Positions 37,993 to 46,668 of a stretch of DNA of 59,312 nucleotides are shown here, piece by piece (the first letter of the stretch is position 1; each line of letters starts with the position of its first letter). The notes under the pieces are model-generated. The model saw only the letters and a list, made by a program, of their open reading frames with translations, did no database searches and was not told the DNA's origin. The translations under genes and the position numbers were made by a program. This DNA comes from Geomonas sp. Red32 (GTDB taxonomy: Bacteria; Desulfobacterota; Desulfuromonadia; Geobacterales; Geobacteraceae): positions 1-59,312 of the forward strand of contig NZ_JAKLOY010000014.1 in NCBI RefSeq assembly GCF_023652955.1, written 5' to 3'.

Positions 37993-38931
37993 ATGCGACT
38001 GGTCCCGTTTGTCTTCGCGCTGGTTTTGCTGGCCGTTCAGACCCCGGCCCTGGCCGGCCAAAGGAGGGTCACCTACTACCTGGACGGCGTCCGCGTCGAG
38101 CAGCAGGTGGCCGCCGCTAAAGGGTACCTCGAGTATCCGCTTCCCGGCCCCTTCACCGCCGGGTCGCTGCGGGTACGGCCGCTCGGGGGAGGGGCTATCC
38201 TCCGGGTTGAGGTGGCTCCCGCTGCCCTAAGCCCCCGTCAAAGCCGGGAGCTGGCCCTGCTCAAGAAGCAGCGGACCGAGCTTAAAGACCGCCTCGAGCT
38301 CCTCACCCGCCGGGAGGAAATCTTCGCCGCCGCCGTCAAGAGCCAAAGCGGCAAGGCGCCGCGGGCCAGCAAGAGCAATCCCGACCCGGTCGCCTCCCTC
38401 AACCAGGGGACCGACTTCGCGCTCGCCAGGCTGGACGGGGTATCCCGGGCCAGAAAGAGCTGCGAGCGCTCGCTGGAATCGGTGGAGCGCAGACTGGCTA
38501 TCCAGGAGAAAACGGGGCAAGTCGCCCGGGTCTGGCTGACCGCGCCGCGGGCCGCCGTCTCCTACCTCGCCAGCGATGCGCACTGGACCCCCAGCTACCT
38601 TTTCCGCTGGGCAGGGGACAAGAGCGGCGAGCTCCTGCTTCACGCAAGGATCCCGGCCCCCGGCAAGGGGGTGACTCTCCTGGTTTCGGCCGGCACGGTG
38701 AGCCAGGGAGCCGCTCCCCGCGAGGTGAGCGGCGAATTCCCGCTCTTGGCCCGCTATCCGCTGATGCTGGTCAAGGGGGGACGCGGCGACTCCCGCCCGC
38801 TCTCCTTCTCTTTCGAGAAGGTGGCCGCGGAGCTTCCGCCCGGCGAGGCGGCGGCCTTCTGGGGTGGCGAATACCTGGGGCGCGGACGGTTTGCCGGCGG
38901 AACGAGCTGCGAGGTGGCGATCGTTGAGTGA
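37993..38931 (+). CDS. Exported DUF4140/MuiA-like protein
   Basis: 312 residues with a Sec signal peptide (cleavage after ALA near residue 22). The N-terminal part reads like a DUF4140 domain (YLDGVRVEQQVAAAKGYLEYPLP), then a Lys/Arg/Glu coiled-coil segment (about 80-180) and a beta-rich C-terminal region with a WTPSYLFRW motif like the DUF4139 half of mucoidy-inhibitor proteins, but shortened. Function unknown. GGGGG lies about 7 bases before the ATG. A promoter for the aldolase gene starts right after its stop. Confidence 0.65.
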   Translation: MRLVPFVFALVLLAVQTPALAGQRRVTYYLDGVRVEQQVAAAKGYLEYPLPGPFTAGSLRVRPLGGGAILRVEVAPAALSPRQSRELALLKKQRTELKDRLELLTRREEIFAAAVKSQSGKAPRASKSNPDPVASLNQGTDFALARLDGVSRARKSCERSLESVERRLAIQEKTGQVARVWLTAPRAAVSYLASDAHWTPSYLFRWAGDKSGELLLHARIPAPGKGVTLLVSAGTVSQGAAPREVSGEFPLLARYPLMLVKGGRGDSRPLSFSFEKVAAELPPGEAAAFWGGEYLGRGRFAGGTSCEVAIVE

Positions 38932-38937
38932 AGAGAC

Positions 38938-38966
38938 TTGCCTTTGCAGTATTAGAATGCTATAAG
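38938..38966 (+). promoter_or_regulatory. sigma70-type promoter for the aldolase gene
   Basis: TTGCCT (38938-38943), exactly 17 bases, TATAAG (38961-38966), 54 bases before the ATG at 39020. Confidence 0.65.
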
Positions 38967-39019
38967 ATGTGTCGCTTTTGCAGTGCAATGACGCTTACTA
39001 CATAGGAAAAGGAGGGGAT

Positions 39020-40300
39020 ATGTCTTCTACTTCGGATTTCACCAAGGCTCTCGAGGTCGGCCGTCCGCCTAACGTCGCCAAGCTGTTTCCCAACTCCAAG
39101 GCACTCTTGGTCAGCGGCAAGGTCATCGACCGCGCCATGAACGCCAAGGGGCATGCCCTGGCGCTGGCCGCCAACGGCCGCAACCACTTCGTGATCCGCG
39201 GGGTGCTGGCCGCCGCCCAGCGCGCCAACGCCGCCGTCCTCATCGAGATCGCCAAATCCGAGGGTGGCCAGAAGGCGTACTGCCCGGTCAACTACTGGAA
39301 CATGGCCCGCCAGGTCGACGCCGTTTGCAACGAACTGGGGGTCACCGTCCCGGTTGCCATCCATGCCGACCACTACGGGATCAAGGGGGCCGCCGACGTG
39401 GCCGCCGCCAAGGTCGAGATCCCGAGCATGTTCGACGCCGGCATCACCTCCATCGCCATCGATGCCTCCCACCTTCCCGACGAAGACAACCTGCTTGCCA
39501 ACCTGGAGCTCAACAGCTTCATCCCCGCCTGGGCCGGTCTGGAGACCGAAGTCGGCGAGATCAAGGGTAAAGAGGGGCTCTCCACCGTGGCGGAGGCACT
39601 CTTCCTGATCCGTGGCTTGAACGCCCACGACGTCTTCCCCGACTGGATCGCCCTCAACAACGGCACCACCCACGGGATCGAGGCCTCCGACGCCGGCATC
39701 CAGGTCGAGCTGACCGCCGAGATCCACGAGGCGATCAAGCAGTACGGCGTGAACGGCGCCCAGCACGGCACCTCCGGCAACTCCTACGACCGGCTGCGCC
39801 AGATCGCCCAGAAGACCCGCACCACCAAGGCCAACGTCGCCACCGCCCTGCAGTTCGTCTCCTGGGGGCTGGAGGTGAACGAGTACGGCAACGCCAAGCT
39901 CGACGCCGACGGGAAGTTCATCAAGGTGAAAGGCGAGGGGATGACCGAGGAGATGTGGGCCGAGATGGTGGCCTTCGCCGACTCCAAGGGGTGGAAGAAG
40001 GGGGACTACAAGAACCTCAACCTCCCGTTCGAGAACAAGCTCCTGGCCCAGCCGAAGGAAGTCCGCGAGCGTATGTGCAAGCGGGTCGAGGAGTTCGCCT
40101 TCCAGCTGATCACCCAGGTCTTCAACTCCGGCGACACCGCACCGCTCGCCATCGGCGCCATCCTCAAGGCCGGCTCCTACGATCTCGGCCCCAAAGGGAA
40201 GCGGGTCGAGAACCCGGCCGAGTGGACCAAGGAAAAGCTGGCCCAGCAGGCACAGGGGCTCTCCAAGGACAAAGGGCCGGCCGGCAACTTCGAAGACTAG
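39020..40300 (+). CDS. Class II fructose-bisphosphate aldolase family protein
   Basis: 426 residues, longer than the ~345 of E. coli FbaA. Zinc and substrate motifs include AIHADHYGIKG, SIAIDASHLPDEDN, LNNGTTHGI and NGAQHGTSGNSYDR. It belongs to the class II ketose-bisphosphate aldolase superfamily and probably serves glycolysis/gluconeogenesis by splitting or forming fructose 1,6-bisphosphate. AGGAGGGG precedes the ATG at 39020; an earlier in-frame start at 38969 lies in the leader without a ribosome site. Own promoter and terminator, so monocistronic. Confidence 0.9.
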   Translation: MSSTSDFTKALEVGRPPNVAKLFPNSKALLVSGKVIDRAMNAKGHALALAANGRNHFVIRGVLAAAQRANAAVLIEIAKSEGGQKAYCPVNYWNMARQVDAVCNELGVTVPVAIHADHYGIKGAADVAAAKVEIPSMFDAGITSIAIDASHLPDEDNLLANLELNSFIPAWAGLETEVGEIKGKEGLSTVAEALFLIRGLNAHDVFPDWIALNNGTTHGIEASDAGIQVELTAEIHEAIKQYGVNGAQHGTSGNSYDRLRQIAQKTRTTKANVATALQFVSWGLEVNEYGNAKLDADGKFIKVKGEGMTEEMWAEMVAFADSKGWKKGDYKNLNLPFENKLLAQPKEVRERMCKRVEEFAFQLITQVFNSGDTAPLAIGAILKAGSYDLGPKGKRVENPAEWTKEKLAQQAQGLSKDKGPAGNFED

Positions 40301-40324
40301 GCCTTACGGTTCAGGACAGTACAA

Positions 40325-40352
40325 GAAAAGGGGGCCCTCGCCCCCTTTTTTT
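40325..40352 (+). terminator. Terminator after the aldolase gene
   Basis: AAAAGGGGGC (40326-40335) pairs with GCCCCCTTTT around a CCTC loop, ending in a run of seven T. Confidence 0.92.
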
Positions 40353-40372
40353 ACCGGCGTGAGGAGGACATC

Positions 40373-40747
40373 ATGGAAGAGAGGCGGAACTTTTCCCGGG
40401 TAGAGTTCAGGGTGTCGGCGCTGCTGCAAACGGACGGAACGGTCATCAAGGGGGACGTCAAGGACCTGAGCCTGCATGGCCTCTACCTGGAGACCGATCA
40501 GCATCTCGAACCGGGGACCCCGGTAGAGATCACCATCTACCTCTCGGCCTCCTCGGTCCCGGTGGTCATCAACGTGAAGGGTGAGGTGGCCCGCCTGGTT
40601 CCGGGCGGGATCGGCTGCCACTTCGACAAGATGGACGCCGATTCCTTCGCCCACCTCCGGAGCATCATCACCTATCAGCTCGCGGACGACGAACGGGTGA
40701 TGTCCGAGTTCTCCGACTACCTGATCAAGAAGGGAAAAGATGCCTGA
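40373..40747 (+). CDS. PilZ domain protein (c-di-GMP receptor)
   Basis: 124 residues, one PilZ domain. The two c-di-GMP motifs are present: RxxxR (R-R-N-F-S-R near the start) and D/NxSxxG as DLSLHG (about 32-37). It would bind cyclic di-GMP and control a partner; there is no output domain. GAGGAGG precedes the ATG. Its last 8 bases overlap the HD-domain gene, so the two are coupled. Confidence 0.93.
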   Translation: MEERRNFSRVEFRVSALLQTDGTVIKGDVKDLSLHGLYLETDQHLEPGTPVEITIYLSASSVPVVINVKGEVARLVPGGIGCHFDKMDADSFAHLRSIITYQLADDERVMSEFSDYLIKKGKDA

Positions 40748-41534
40748 AGAGCTCCCCGTGCCGGATCTGGCTTCCCTCGCGAAGTGGTTCGACACGTTCT
40801 GCGCCTCCTACCGTAGCGACGACGGCGCGGCGCAGCGTAACTACGATCTCAAGGCCCTCCATACCCTCAAGGTCCGCGAAGGCGCCCGTCTCATCACCAG
40901 CGAGGGCGATCCGCACCGGCAGCTTCTGGCCGAGGCGGCTGCCCTTTGCCACGACCTCGGCAGATTCCCCCAGTACCGCGAATACCGCACCTTCAAGGAC
41001 AGCGAATCCTTGAACCATGCCCATCTTTCCGCCCGCATCGCCGGCGAGGCGGGAGTGCTCGACTTCCTCTCCAAACCCGAACGGGAGAGCGTGCTGACCG
41101 CGGTCCGGCTCCACAACGTCTACCAGATCCCGGCCGGCCTCTCACCGGAGGCGGAGGATCTGTTGAGAGTGGTGCGGGACGCCGACAAGCTCGACATCTG
41201 GCGGGTATTCATCGAGTACTTCTACGCCCCCGAGGGGGATCGTGCCTCGGCCGCCACCCTTGGCTTCCCCGATCTTCCGCTCTGCTCCCCCGAGGTGCTC
41301 GGCGATCTCTCCCGGGGAAAGCTGGTGAGGCTCGCCACCGTGAAAACCGTCAATGATTTTAAACTGCTGCAACTAAGCTGGCTTTATGATATTAATTTCC
41401 GGAGTACCCTCGCTTTAATCAGCGAGCGGGGACTCCTCGATGAGCTCGCCTCCACCCTTCCCCCGTTCGATGCCGTTCAACAGGCGGTCGCCGATGTGCA
41501 GGGGCATCTCAAGCGGCGCCTTTCGCTCCCTTGA
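40740..41534 (+). CDS. HD-domain phosphohydrolase
   Basis: 264 residues. The HD motif is clear (AAALCHDLGRFPQYREY, then LNHAHLSA and RDADKLDIW), giving the H...HD...D metal-binding set. It lacks the GYP signature, so it is not a typical c-di-GMP phosphodiesterase; HD proteins of this kind hydrolyse nucleotides or phosphoesters. The overlap with the PilZ gene suggests a c-di-GMP-controlled function, but the substrate is unknown. Confidence 0.85.
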   Translation: MPEELPVPDLASLAKWFDTFCASYRSDDGAAQRNYDLKALHTLKVREGARLITSEGDPHRQLLAEAAALCHDLGRFPQYREYRTFKDSESLNHAHLSARIAGEAGVLDFLSKPERESVLTAVRLHNVYQIPAGLSPEAEDLLRVVRDADKLDIWRVFIEYFYAPEGDRASAATLGFPDLPLCSPEVLGDLSRGKLVRLATVKTVNDFKLLQLSWLYDINFRSTLALISERGLLDELASTLPPFDAVQQAVADVQGHLKRRLSLP

Positions 41535-41607
41535 CTTCCCGCCTGCCGATGATTAGCTTTCTCAGCGTGCGCAATGGTGCGCCCCTGACCGCAGTACAGA
41601 AAGGAGC

Positions 41608-42582
41608 ATGATGATGAAACGTGGTCTCCGGATTTTCTTCATACTCGCCGCACTTTCGCTGAGTGTGCTGACCGCCCTGGACCAGGACGCTCACGCCCGC
41701 GCCGGTGGTGGGCGCTCGATGGGGAGCAGGGGCTCGAGAAGCTACATGAGCCCGGTGGCCCCCCCCTCCCAGTCACCGAACCGTCAGCAGTATTCTCCTT
41801 CGACCCCTTCGCCGGCGGCCCCGTACCAGCAGCCTGCTGCCCGTCCGATGGGCGGCTTCGGGAGAAGCTTCCTGGGCGGCCTGGCCGGCGGCGTGCTGGG
41901 CGGCATGCTCTTCCGCTCGCTGGGCTTCGGCGGCGGCTTCGGCGCCGGCGGCGGTGGGATCGGCCTCTTCGATATCGTCCTGCTCTTGGGGATCGGCTAC
42001 CTGATCTACCGCTTCGTGGTAAGGAACCGTTCCCGCCAGGAGAGCTACGACGGTAGCGGCCGGGTCGTCAACATGAGCGACTACCAGCAGGATGCCGTAT
42101 CCGGCGGCGGCTACCGCGAGATCAACGCCCGCAACGAGGTGGAGGAGGGGCTCTCCTACATCAGGCAGATGGACCCGGGGTTCGACGAGAAGCGCTTCAG
42201 CGACAGCGTCATGGACAGCTTCTTCAAGATCCAGGGGGCGTGGATGAACCGCGACCTCTCCGGGGTCTCCGCGCTGTTGACCGACGATATGCGGCGGATC
42301 CTGCAGGGAGACATCGACACCCTGCTGCGCGAGAAGCGGGTCAACCGCCTGGAGAACATCGCGGTGAGGAGCGTCGAGGTCTCCGAGGCGTGGCAGGAGA
42401 GCGGCCAGGACTTCGTCACCGTCATGATCTACGCGAACCTCCTCGACTACACGACCGACGATACCACCGGCCAGGTGGTCTCCGGGAGCAAGACCGACCC
42501 GGTGAAGTTCGAGGAGTACTGGACCTTCACCCGCCCGGTCGGCAACAACCCCTGGAAGCTCTCCGCCATCAACCAGGCGTAG
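41608..42582 (+). CDS. Tim44-like domain protein
   Basis: 324 residues. The signal/anchor (about 1-31) is followed by a Ser/Pro/Gln-rich stretch, a Gly-rich membrane segment (about 85-135; GGLAGGVLGGMLFRSLGFGG, then a helix FDIVLLLGIGYLIYRFVV) and a C-terminal Tim44-like domain (about 175-324; DSFFKIQGAWMNRDLSGV). Bacterial Tim44-like proteins are inner-membrane-associated and of uncertain function. AAGGAG lies just upstream of three consecutive ATG codons; the first is used here. Confidence 0.88.
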   Translation: MMMKRGLRIFFILAALSLSVLTALDQDAHARAGGGRSMGSRGSRSYMSPVAPPSQSPNRQQYSPSTPSPAAPYQQPAARPMGGFGRSFLGGLAGGVLGGMLFRSLGFGGGFGAGGGGIGLFDIVLLLGIGYLIYRFVVRNRSRQESYDGSGRVVNMSDYQQDAVSGGGYREINARNEVEEGLSYIRQMDPGFDEKRFSDSVMDSFFKIQGAWMNRDLSGVSALLTDDMRRILQGDIDTLLREKRVNRLENIAVRSVEVSEAWQESGQDFVTVMIYANLLDYTTDDTTGQVVSGSKTDPVKFEEYWTFTRPVGNNPWKLSAINQA

Positions 42583-42669
42583 AGTCCATCGTTTCCCGCC
42601 TCCTTCCCCGGGGGCCGGCGCCGCGCAGGGTGCCGGTCCCTTGGGGAGCCGCCGGGGAAGAGAAACCTC

Positions 42670-43545
42670 GTGGAACTGCACTACCTCAAACTCATCTTCA
42701 CGGTCATCCTCCCAGACTCCCCCCCGGACCCGTACGCCCTTTTCGCCAGCCGTTCCGGCTTCGAGACCGCTTTCCGCCAGATCCTCGGCTGCCGGCGGGG
42801 CGAGTGCGCCGGATGCCGCGACCAGGCCGGCTGTCCCTTCCCCTCGAGCTTCGGACAGCAGCTTGCACGCGACCCGGAGGCGGTACGCCGCCACCAGAAG
42901 CCGCCGCTCCCCTTCGTCTTCCGTTTTCCGCTCCTGCCGGAGGATGCTCCCCGGGAAACCCGCTGCGAGTGCTCCCTTACCCTGTTCGGTACCGCCATCC
43001 AGCACTCTGCCGGCTTTCTCGGCGCCGCCCGTCTCCTCATCGAGGGGATGGGGGGGCGGATCGCCGCCATCGAGGCGGAGTGTCCCGGGGGAGGGCGGAC
43101 CGTGGTGGCCGAAGGAGGGGAGCCGGAGCTTCCGCTTCTCGGCTCGCTCGATCCCTCCTCGTGCGGACCGCTTCCCGCCGACCGGCTGACCCTGCACCTG
43201 GTGACTCCGCTCAAACTGGTGAAGGATGGCCGTCTTCTGCAGGCCCCCGGCTTCTCCCACCTGGCCCGCGCCCTCATGCGCCGGATCTCCGCGCTTGCCT
43301 ACTACTACGAGGGGGTGGAGGCGGAGCTCGACTACGGATGGCTTTCGGGACGAAGCGAGGCGGTGCGGACGGTGGCCAGCGAATTCCGGATGGTGACCGC
43401 GGGGGGACGCCAGCTCGGCATCCTCGGGAGCGCCACCTTTCAGGGGGAGCTGGAGCCGTTCCACCTCCTCCTGCAGCTCGGCCAGGCCACCCAGCTCGGC
43501 AAGAACGCCTCCTTCGGCTTCGGCGCCTACCGGCTCGAAAGCTGA
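42670..43545 (+). CDS. Orphan Cas6-like CRISPR RNA-processing endoribonuclease
   Basis: 291 residues with the RAMP-type build of Cas6 family proteins. It ends in a glycine-rich loop (GKNASFGFGAYRLE) and has the LTLHLVTPLKLVKDG strand and a cysteine cluster CRRGECAGCRDQAGC (about 42-56), as in bacterial Cas6 proteins with a CxxC insertion. Cas6 cuts the repeat in pre-crRNA. No CRISPR array or other cas gene is in this window, so it acts in trans or has another job. The GTG start follows GGGAAGAG weakly. Neighbours are Tim44-like and ftsH. Confidence 0.8.
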   Translation: MELHYLKLIFTVILPDSPPDPYALFASRSGFETAFRQILGCRRGECAGCRDQAGCPFPSSFGQQLARDPEAVRRHQKPPLPFVFRFPLLPEDAPRETRCECSLTLFGTAIQHSAGFLGAARLLIEGMGGRIAAIEAECPGGGRTVVAEGGEPELPLLGSLDPSSCGPLPADRLTLHLVTPLKLVKDGRLLQAPGFSHLARALMRRISALAYYYEGVEAELDYGWLSGRSEAVRTVASEFRMVTAGGRQLGILGSATFQGELEPFHLLLQLGQATQLGKNASFGFGAYRLES

Positions 43546-43761
43546 CCCCGCCCGCCAGCTCCCCTCCCGCACTCCCCGGATTCTTCGAACTCGCGCACTC
43601 ATGTGCTCAAACACTCACGCACTCATGCATTCGCGCAGTCGCATTCGCGAACTCGCCGAAGTTCCGATCCAGCACCCGCGCCGTTTGGCACTTTCCTTGT
43701 AATGTCTCCCTTTTCAGTTAAAATCCCCTAGTGTCCTCCTCATCTTCCTTCCGGAGCCCCC
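43546..43761. other. Intergenic region with degenerate short repeats
   Basis: Between cas6 and ftsH, bases 43585-43660 contain several imperfect copies of a ~10-base motif close to CGCACTCATG/TCGCGAACTC. They are too short and irregular for a CRISPR array. A sigma54-like element TGGCAC-N5-TTGT lies at 43686-43700. Confidence 0.5.
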
Positions 43762-45606
43762 ATGGGTCAATCGATCTGGAAACCGCTGCTGGTAACCGCA
43801 CTCCTCGTGCTGCTGCTCGATCTCTTCTACGGCTCCATGGTGAAGCAGTCCGCGGAGCGCGGGGTGGAGATCAGCTACAGCCGGTTCCGCGACGAGCTCG
43901 GCACCGACAACGTCAAACGGGTCACCCTGCGGGGCAACGGCATCCGGGGCGAGTTCCGTAGCGCCGTCAAGCTCCCGGCCCCGGAGCCCAAGAATCCCCC
44001 CGTCACCACTACCCTTTTTTCCACCAACGTCCCTGCCATCGGAGATCCCACCCTGCTTCCCGAACTAACCGTGCGCAAGGTCGATGTCACCGCGGTCCCG
44101 GCCGAGAGCTCGGCCATGGGGGGAATCTTCCTCTACCTCCTCCCGTGGCTCTTGATCCTCGGGGTCTGGTGGTTCATCGCCCGCGGCATGAAATCGCAGG
44201 GGCCTGGCGCCATGATGGGAGGGTTCGCCCGCTCGGGGGCGAGGACCTACAGCTCGGAACGGATCGACGTCACCTTCGCGGACGTGGCGGGGATGGAGGA
44301 GGCCAAGCAGGAGCTGAGGGAAGTGGTGGAGTACCTGAAGGAGCCCAAGAAGTTCCAGCAGATCGGCGGGAAGGTCCCCAAGGGGGTGCTCCTGGTCGGG
44401 CCGCCGGGAACCGGCAAGACCCTCTTGGCCCGGGCGGTGGCGGGCGAGGCCGGGGTTCCCTTCTTCTCGATCTCCGCGTCCGCCTTCATCGAGATGTTCG
44501 TGGGGGTGGGGGCGAGCCGGGTGCGGGATCTTTTTGCCAGCGCCCGCAAGGTGGTCCCTTCCATCATCTTCATCGACGAGCTCGACGCGGTGGGGAGAAG
44601 CCGCGGGGCGGGCTTCGGCGGCGGCCACGACGAGCGGGAGCAGACCCTGAACCAGCTCCTCTCCGAGATGGACGGCTTCGATCCCCACACCGAGCTGGTG
44701 GTGATCTCGGCCACCAACCGCCCGGACGTGCTCGACCCGGCGCTCCTTCGCCCCGGGCGCTTCGACCGCCACGTGGTAATCGAGCGCCCCGACTGGCGCG
44801 ACCGGGAGAAGATCCTCAGGGTCCACACGAGGAAGATACCGCTCGGGCCGGACGTCGACCTCTCGGTGATCGCCAAGGGGACCCCGGGAATGACCGGCGC
44901 CGACCTCGAGGGGCTCGTCAACGAGGCGGCCATCCTGGCGGCCCGCGACAACAAGGTGGTGGTCGCGCTGGACGACCTGGAGCGGGCCAAGGACAAGATC
45001 CTCATGGGAGGGGAGCGCCACATGGTGATCTCCGACGACGAGAAGAGGATCACCGCCTTCCACGAGGCGGGGCATGCCCTGGTGGCGCGCCTTTTGCCGA
45101 GCACCGACCCGGTCCACAAGGTGACCATCCTCCCGCGCGGCCGGGCGCTCGGGGTGACCCAGCAGCTCCCCGAGGACGACCGCTACCACTACCCGCGGGC
45201 CTACCTGGTGAACCGCCTCTGCGTGGCGCTGGGGGGGAGGGTGGCCGAGCGGCAGGTCTTCAACGACATCTCCTCCGGGGCCCAGAGCGATTTGAAGTAC
45301 GTGACCGAGCTCGCCGAGAAGATGGTCTGCCAGTGGGGGATGAGCGAAGCCATCGGCCCGATGACCTTCCCGCGGGGCGAGGAGCACCCCTTCCTGGGGA
45401 TGAAGCTCGCCGAGGAGAAGACCTTCTCCGAGGAGATGGCCTGGCTGATCGACCAGGAGATCTCCTCCCTTATCCGGGGGGCGGAAGGAAAGGCCGACGA
45501 GCTCGTCTCCAACAACCGCTCGAAGCTGAACGCCCTGGCCCAGGCCCTCCTGGACGAGGAGACCCTGACCGGCGAGCGGGTCGACGAGGTCCTCGCCGCC
45601 AGCTGA
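43762..45606 (+). CDS. ftsH: ATP-dependent zinc metalloprotease FtsH
   Basis: 614 residues. Two N-terminal membrane helices (about 6-25 and 118-138) enclose a periplasmic region. The AAA+ domain has Walker A GPPGTGKT, Walker [12 protein letters not shown], second region of homology [21 protein letters not shown] and the pore aromatic-like motif (FVGVGA). The M41 protease zinc site is HEAGH with a later downstream Asp ligand. It extracts and degrades membrane and regulatory proteins. The periplasmic part is longer and Pro-rich compared with E. coli FtsH. GGAG precedes the ATG. It may be one of several ftsH copies. Confidence 0.95.
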   Translation: MGQSIWKPLLVTALLVLLLDLFYGSMVKQSAERGVEISYSRFRDELGTDNVKRVTLRGNGIRGEFRSAVKLPAPEPKNPPVTTTLFSTNVPAIGDPTLLPELTVRKVDVTAVPAESSAMGGIFLYLLPWLLILGVWWFIARGMKSQGPGAMMGGFARSGARTYSSERIDVTFADVAGMEEAKQELREVVEYLKEPKKFQQIGGKVPKGVLLVGPPGTGKTLLARAVAGEAGVPFFSISASAFIEMFVGVGASRVRDLFASARKVVPSIIFIDELDAVGRSRGAGFGGGHDEREQTLNQLLSEMDGFDPHTELVVISATNRPDVLDPALLRPGRFDRHVVIERPDWRDREKILRVHTRKIPLGPDVDLSVIAKGTPGMTGADLEGLVNEAAILAARDNKVVVALDDLERAKDKILMGGERHMVISDDEKRITAFHEAGHALVARLLPSTDPVHKVTILPRGRALGVTQQLPEDDRYHYPRAYLVNRLCVALGGRVAERQVFNDISSGAQSDLKYVTELAEKMVCQWGMSEAIGPMTFPRGEEHPFLGMKLAEEKTFSEEMAWLIDQEISSLIRGAEGKADELVSNNRSKLNALAQALLDEETLTGERVDEVLAAS

Positions 45607-46090
45607 CCCCTCCCCGGTTACCCTGCCGCCCCACGAAAATACTTCCCTTTTACCTCTCTGCGCTGGAAATGGAGCTGTCGCGAAACGCGACAGGTATCTG
45701 TAAGCAGCGGAAATCACATGAAGTAATTCCCAATAAGTGCGCTTTTATCCTCTCTCGCGGCGTCCTTCCTTATAAAAATTCTCACCCCTTCAGCTCTCCA
45801 CTGGCTCCTGCCGTTTTATCTAACTGCCCGATTATGCGTTGATTGTCACTGTGTCAGTGCCCTGGGCACACTACTTGTACTAGCTCTGGACAACAGGCTT
45901 CCGGCCGCCTGGTTCTTCCTTAGAGCCGCTGGGCTCTGACAAAGATTTCAAAGGCCGATTGAGATGGGGGAGTAGTTATGAGAACACCAGTCAATGCCCA
46001 TTCGAAGGCAGTGATCCCCTCGACGCGGGGAGGCTTCGCAGTGAGAGAGTCTCTTCGCGTTCCCCATCACCTCTTTGTGAGTGCAAAGCC
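45607..46090. other. 484-base gap, AT-richer, with several hairpins
   Basis: No convincing gene. Perfect small inverted repeats: CTGTCGCG-AAA-CGCGACAG (45675-45693), CACTG-TGT-CAGTG and GTGCCC-T-GGGCAC (45847-45869), AGAGCC-GCTG-GGCTCT (45922-45937). The first has no T-run after it. They could be an operator, the end of the ftsH transcript or a structured RNA. Confidence 0.5.
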
Positions 46091-46507
46091 ATGAGGGCCG
46101 CGATCCTCATACTCCTGCTGCTCTACCCGTCCCTGGCTGCCGCCGGCACCCAGTGCCACGTGGTCGAGTTCGCCGACCGCTTCGAGGCGGTCTGCGTGGG
46201 CGACCAGCCGCAGGAACCGGTTGCGGCCGCCCCGGTCTATGCCAGGCCGCAGGCCGCCGCGCTCACCCCTCCCGCCCCGAGTGCCATGGGCGGAACTTCC
46301 GGAGCGGCTTCCGCCGCGCCGGGCCCGATGCCAATGCAAACCGCCGCCGCTGCCACTTCCCAACCGCCGCAGGCCAACGACTCAGCCGTCGAGCTGGGGC
46401 CCCCTCCCAACTACCATCCCAAGGGGCGCCGCTCGCTGCTCGGATACGTGGAACAGGCGAGGGAAGGCAGGGCGAAACTCATGATGGAAGGGTCCGCGGC
46501 CCAGTAG
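46091..46507 (+). CDS. Exported Pro/Ala-rich hypothetical protein
   Basis: 138 residues with a Sec signal peptide (cleavage after AAA near residue 18), a short N-terminal segment with two Cys (CHVVEF...AVCVGD), then a low-complexity Pro/Ala/Met/Gln region and a basic/charged end (LLGYVEQAREGRAKLMMEG). I recognise no family. The open frame extends 44 residues upstream of the chosen start, but that part has no signal-peptide character. The ribosome site is weak. Position directly before the giant oxidase gene, with a hairpin between, leaves a functional link open. Confidence 0.55.
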   Translation: MRAAILILLLLYPSLAAAGTQCHVVEFADRFEAVCVGDQPQEPVAAAPVYARPQAAALTPPAPSAMGGTSGAASAAPGPMPMQTAAAATSQPPQANDSAVELGPPPNYHPKGRRSLLGYVEQAREGRAKLMMEGSAAQ

Positions 46508-46563
46508 GCGCGGTCCCGGGCCCGGATGGCCGATGAGCCGTCCCGGGCCATTTCCCCGGTTAT

Positions 46564-46647
46564 CGAGGGGGTATCCCTCGCTTCCCATATCAGCAGCTCC
46601 CGGTCATGCTCCGGCCGGGCCGCGATTACCGGCCGGAGTACCATTTT
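46564..46647 (+). promoter_or_regulatory. Leader hairpins before the multicopper oxidase gene (terminator/attenuator candidate)
   Basis: CGAGGG/CCCTCG (46564-46580) and a perfect 10-bp stem CTCCGGCCGG/CCGGCCGGAG (46609-46618/46629-46638) lie within 105 bases of the oxidase start. The second stem is followed, after five bases, by TTTTT. It can act as the terminator of the preceding gene or as an attenuator of the oxidase. Confidence 0.5.
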
Positions 46648-46668
46648 TCGCAGCATAAGGGGTCGACG

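Noticed and set aside
43585..43660. CRISPR array next to cas6
   Set aside because: Repeat units are about 10 bases, degenerate and without spacers of constant length.
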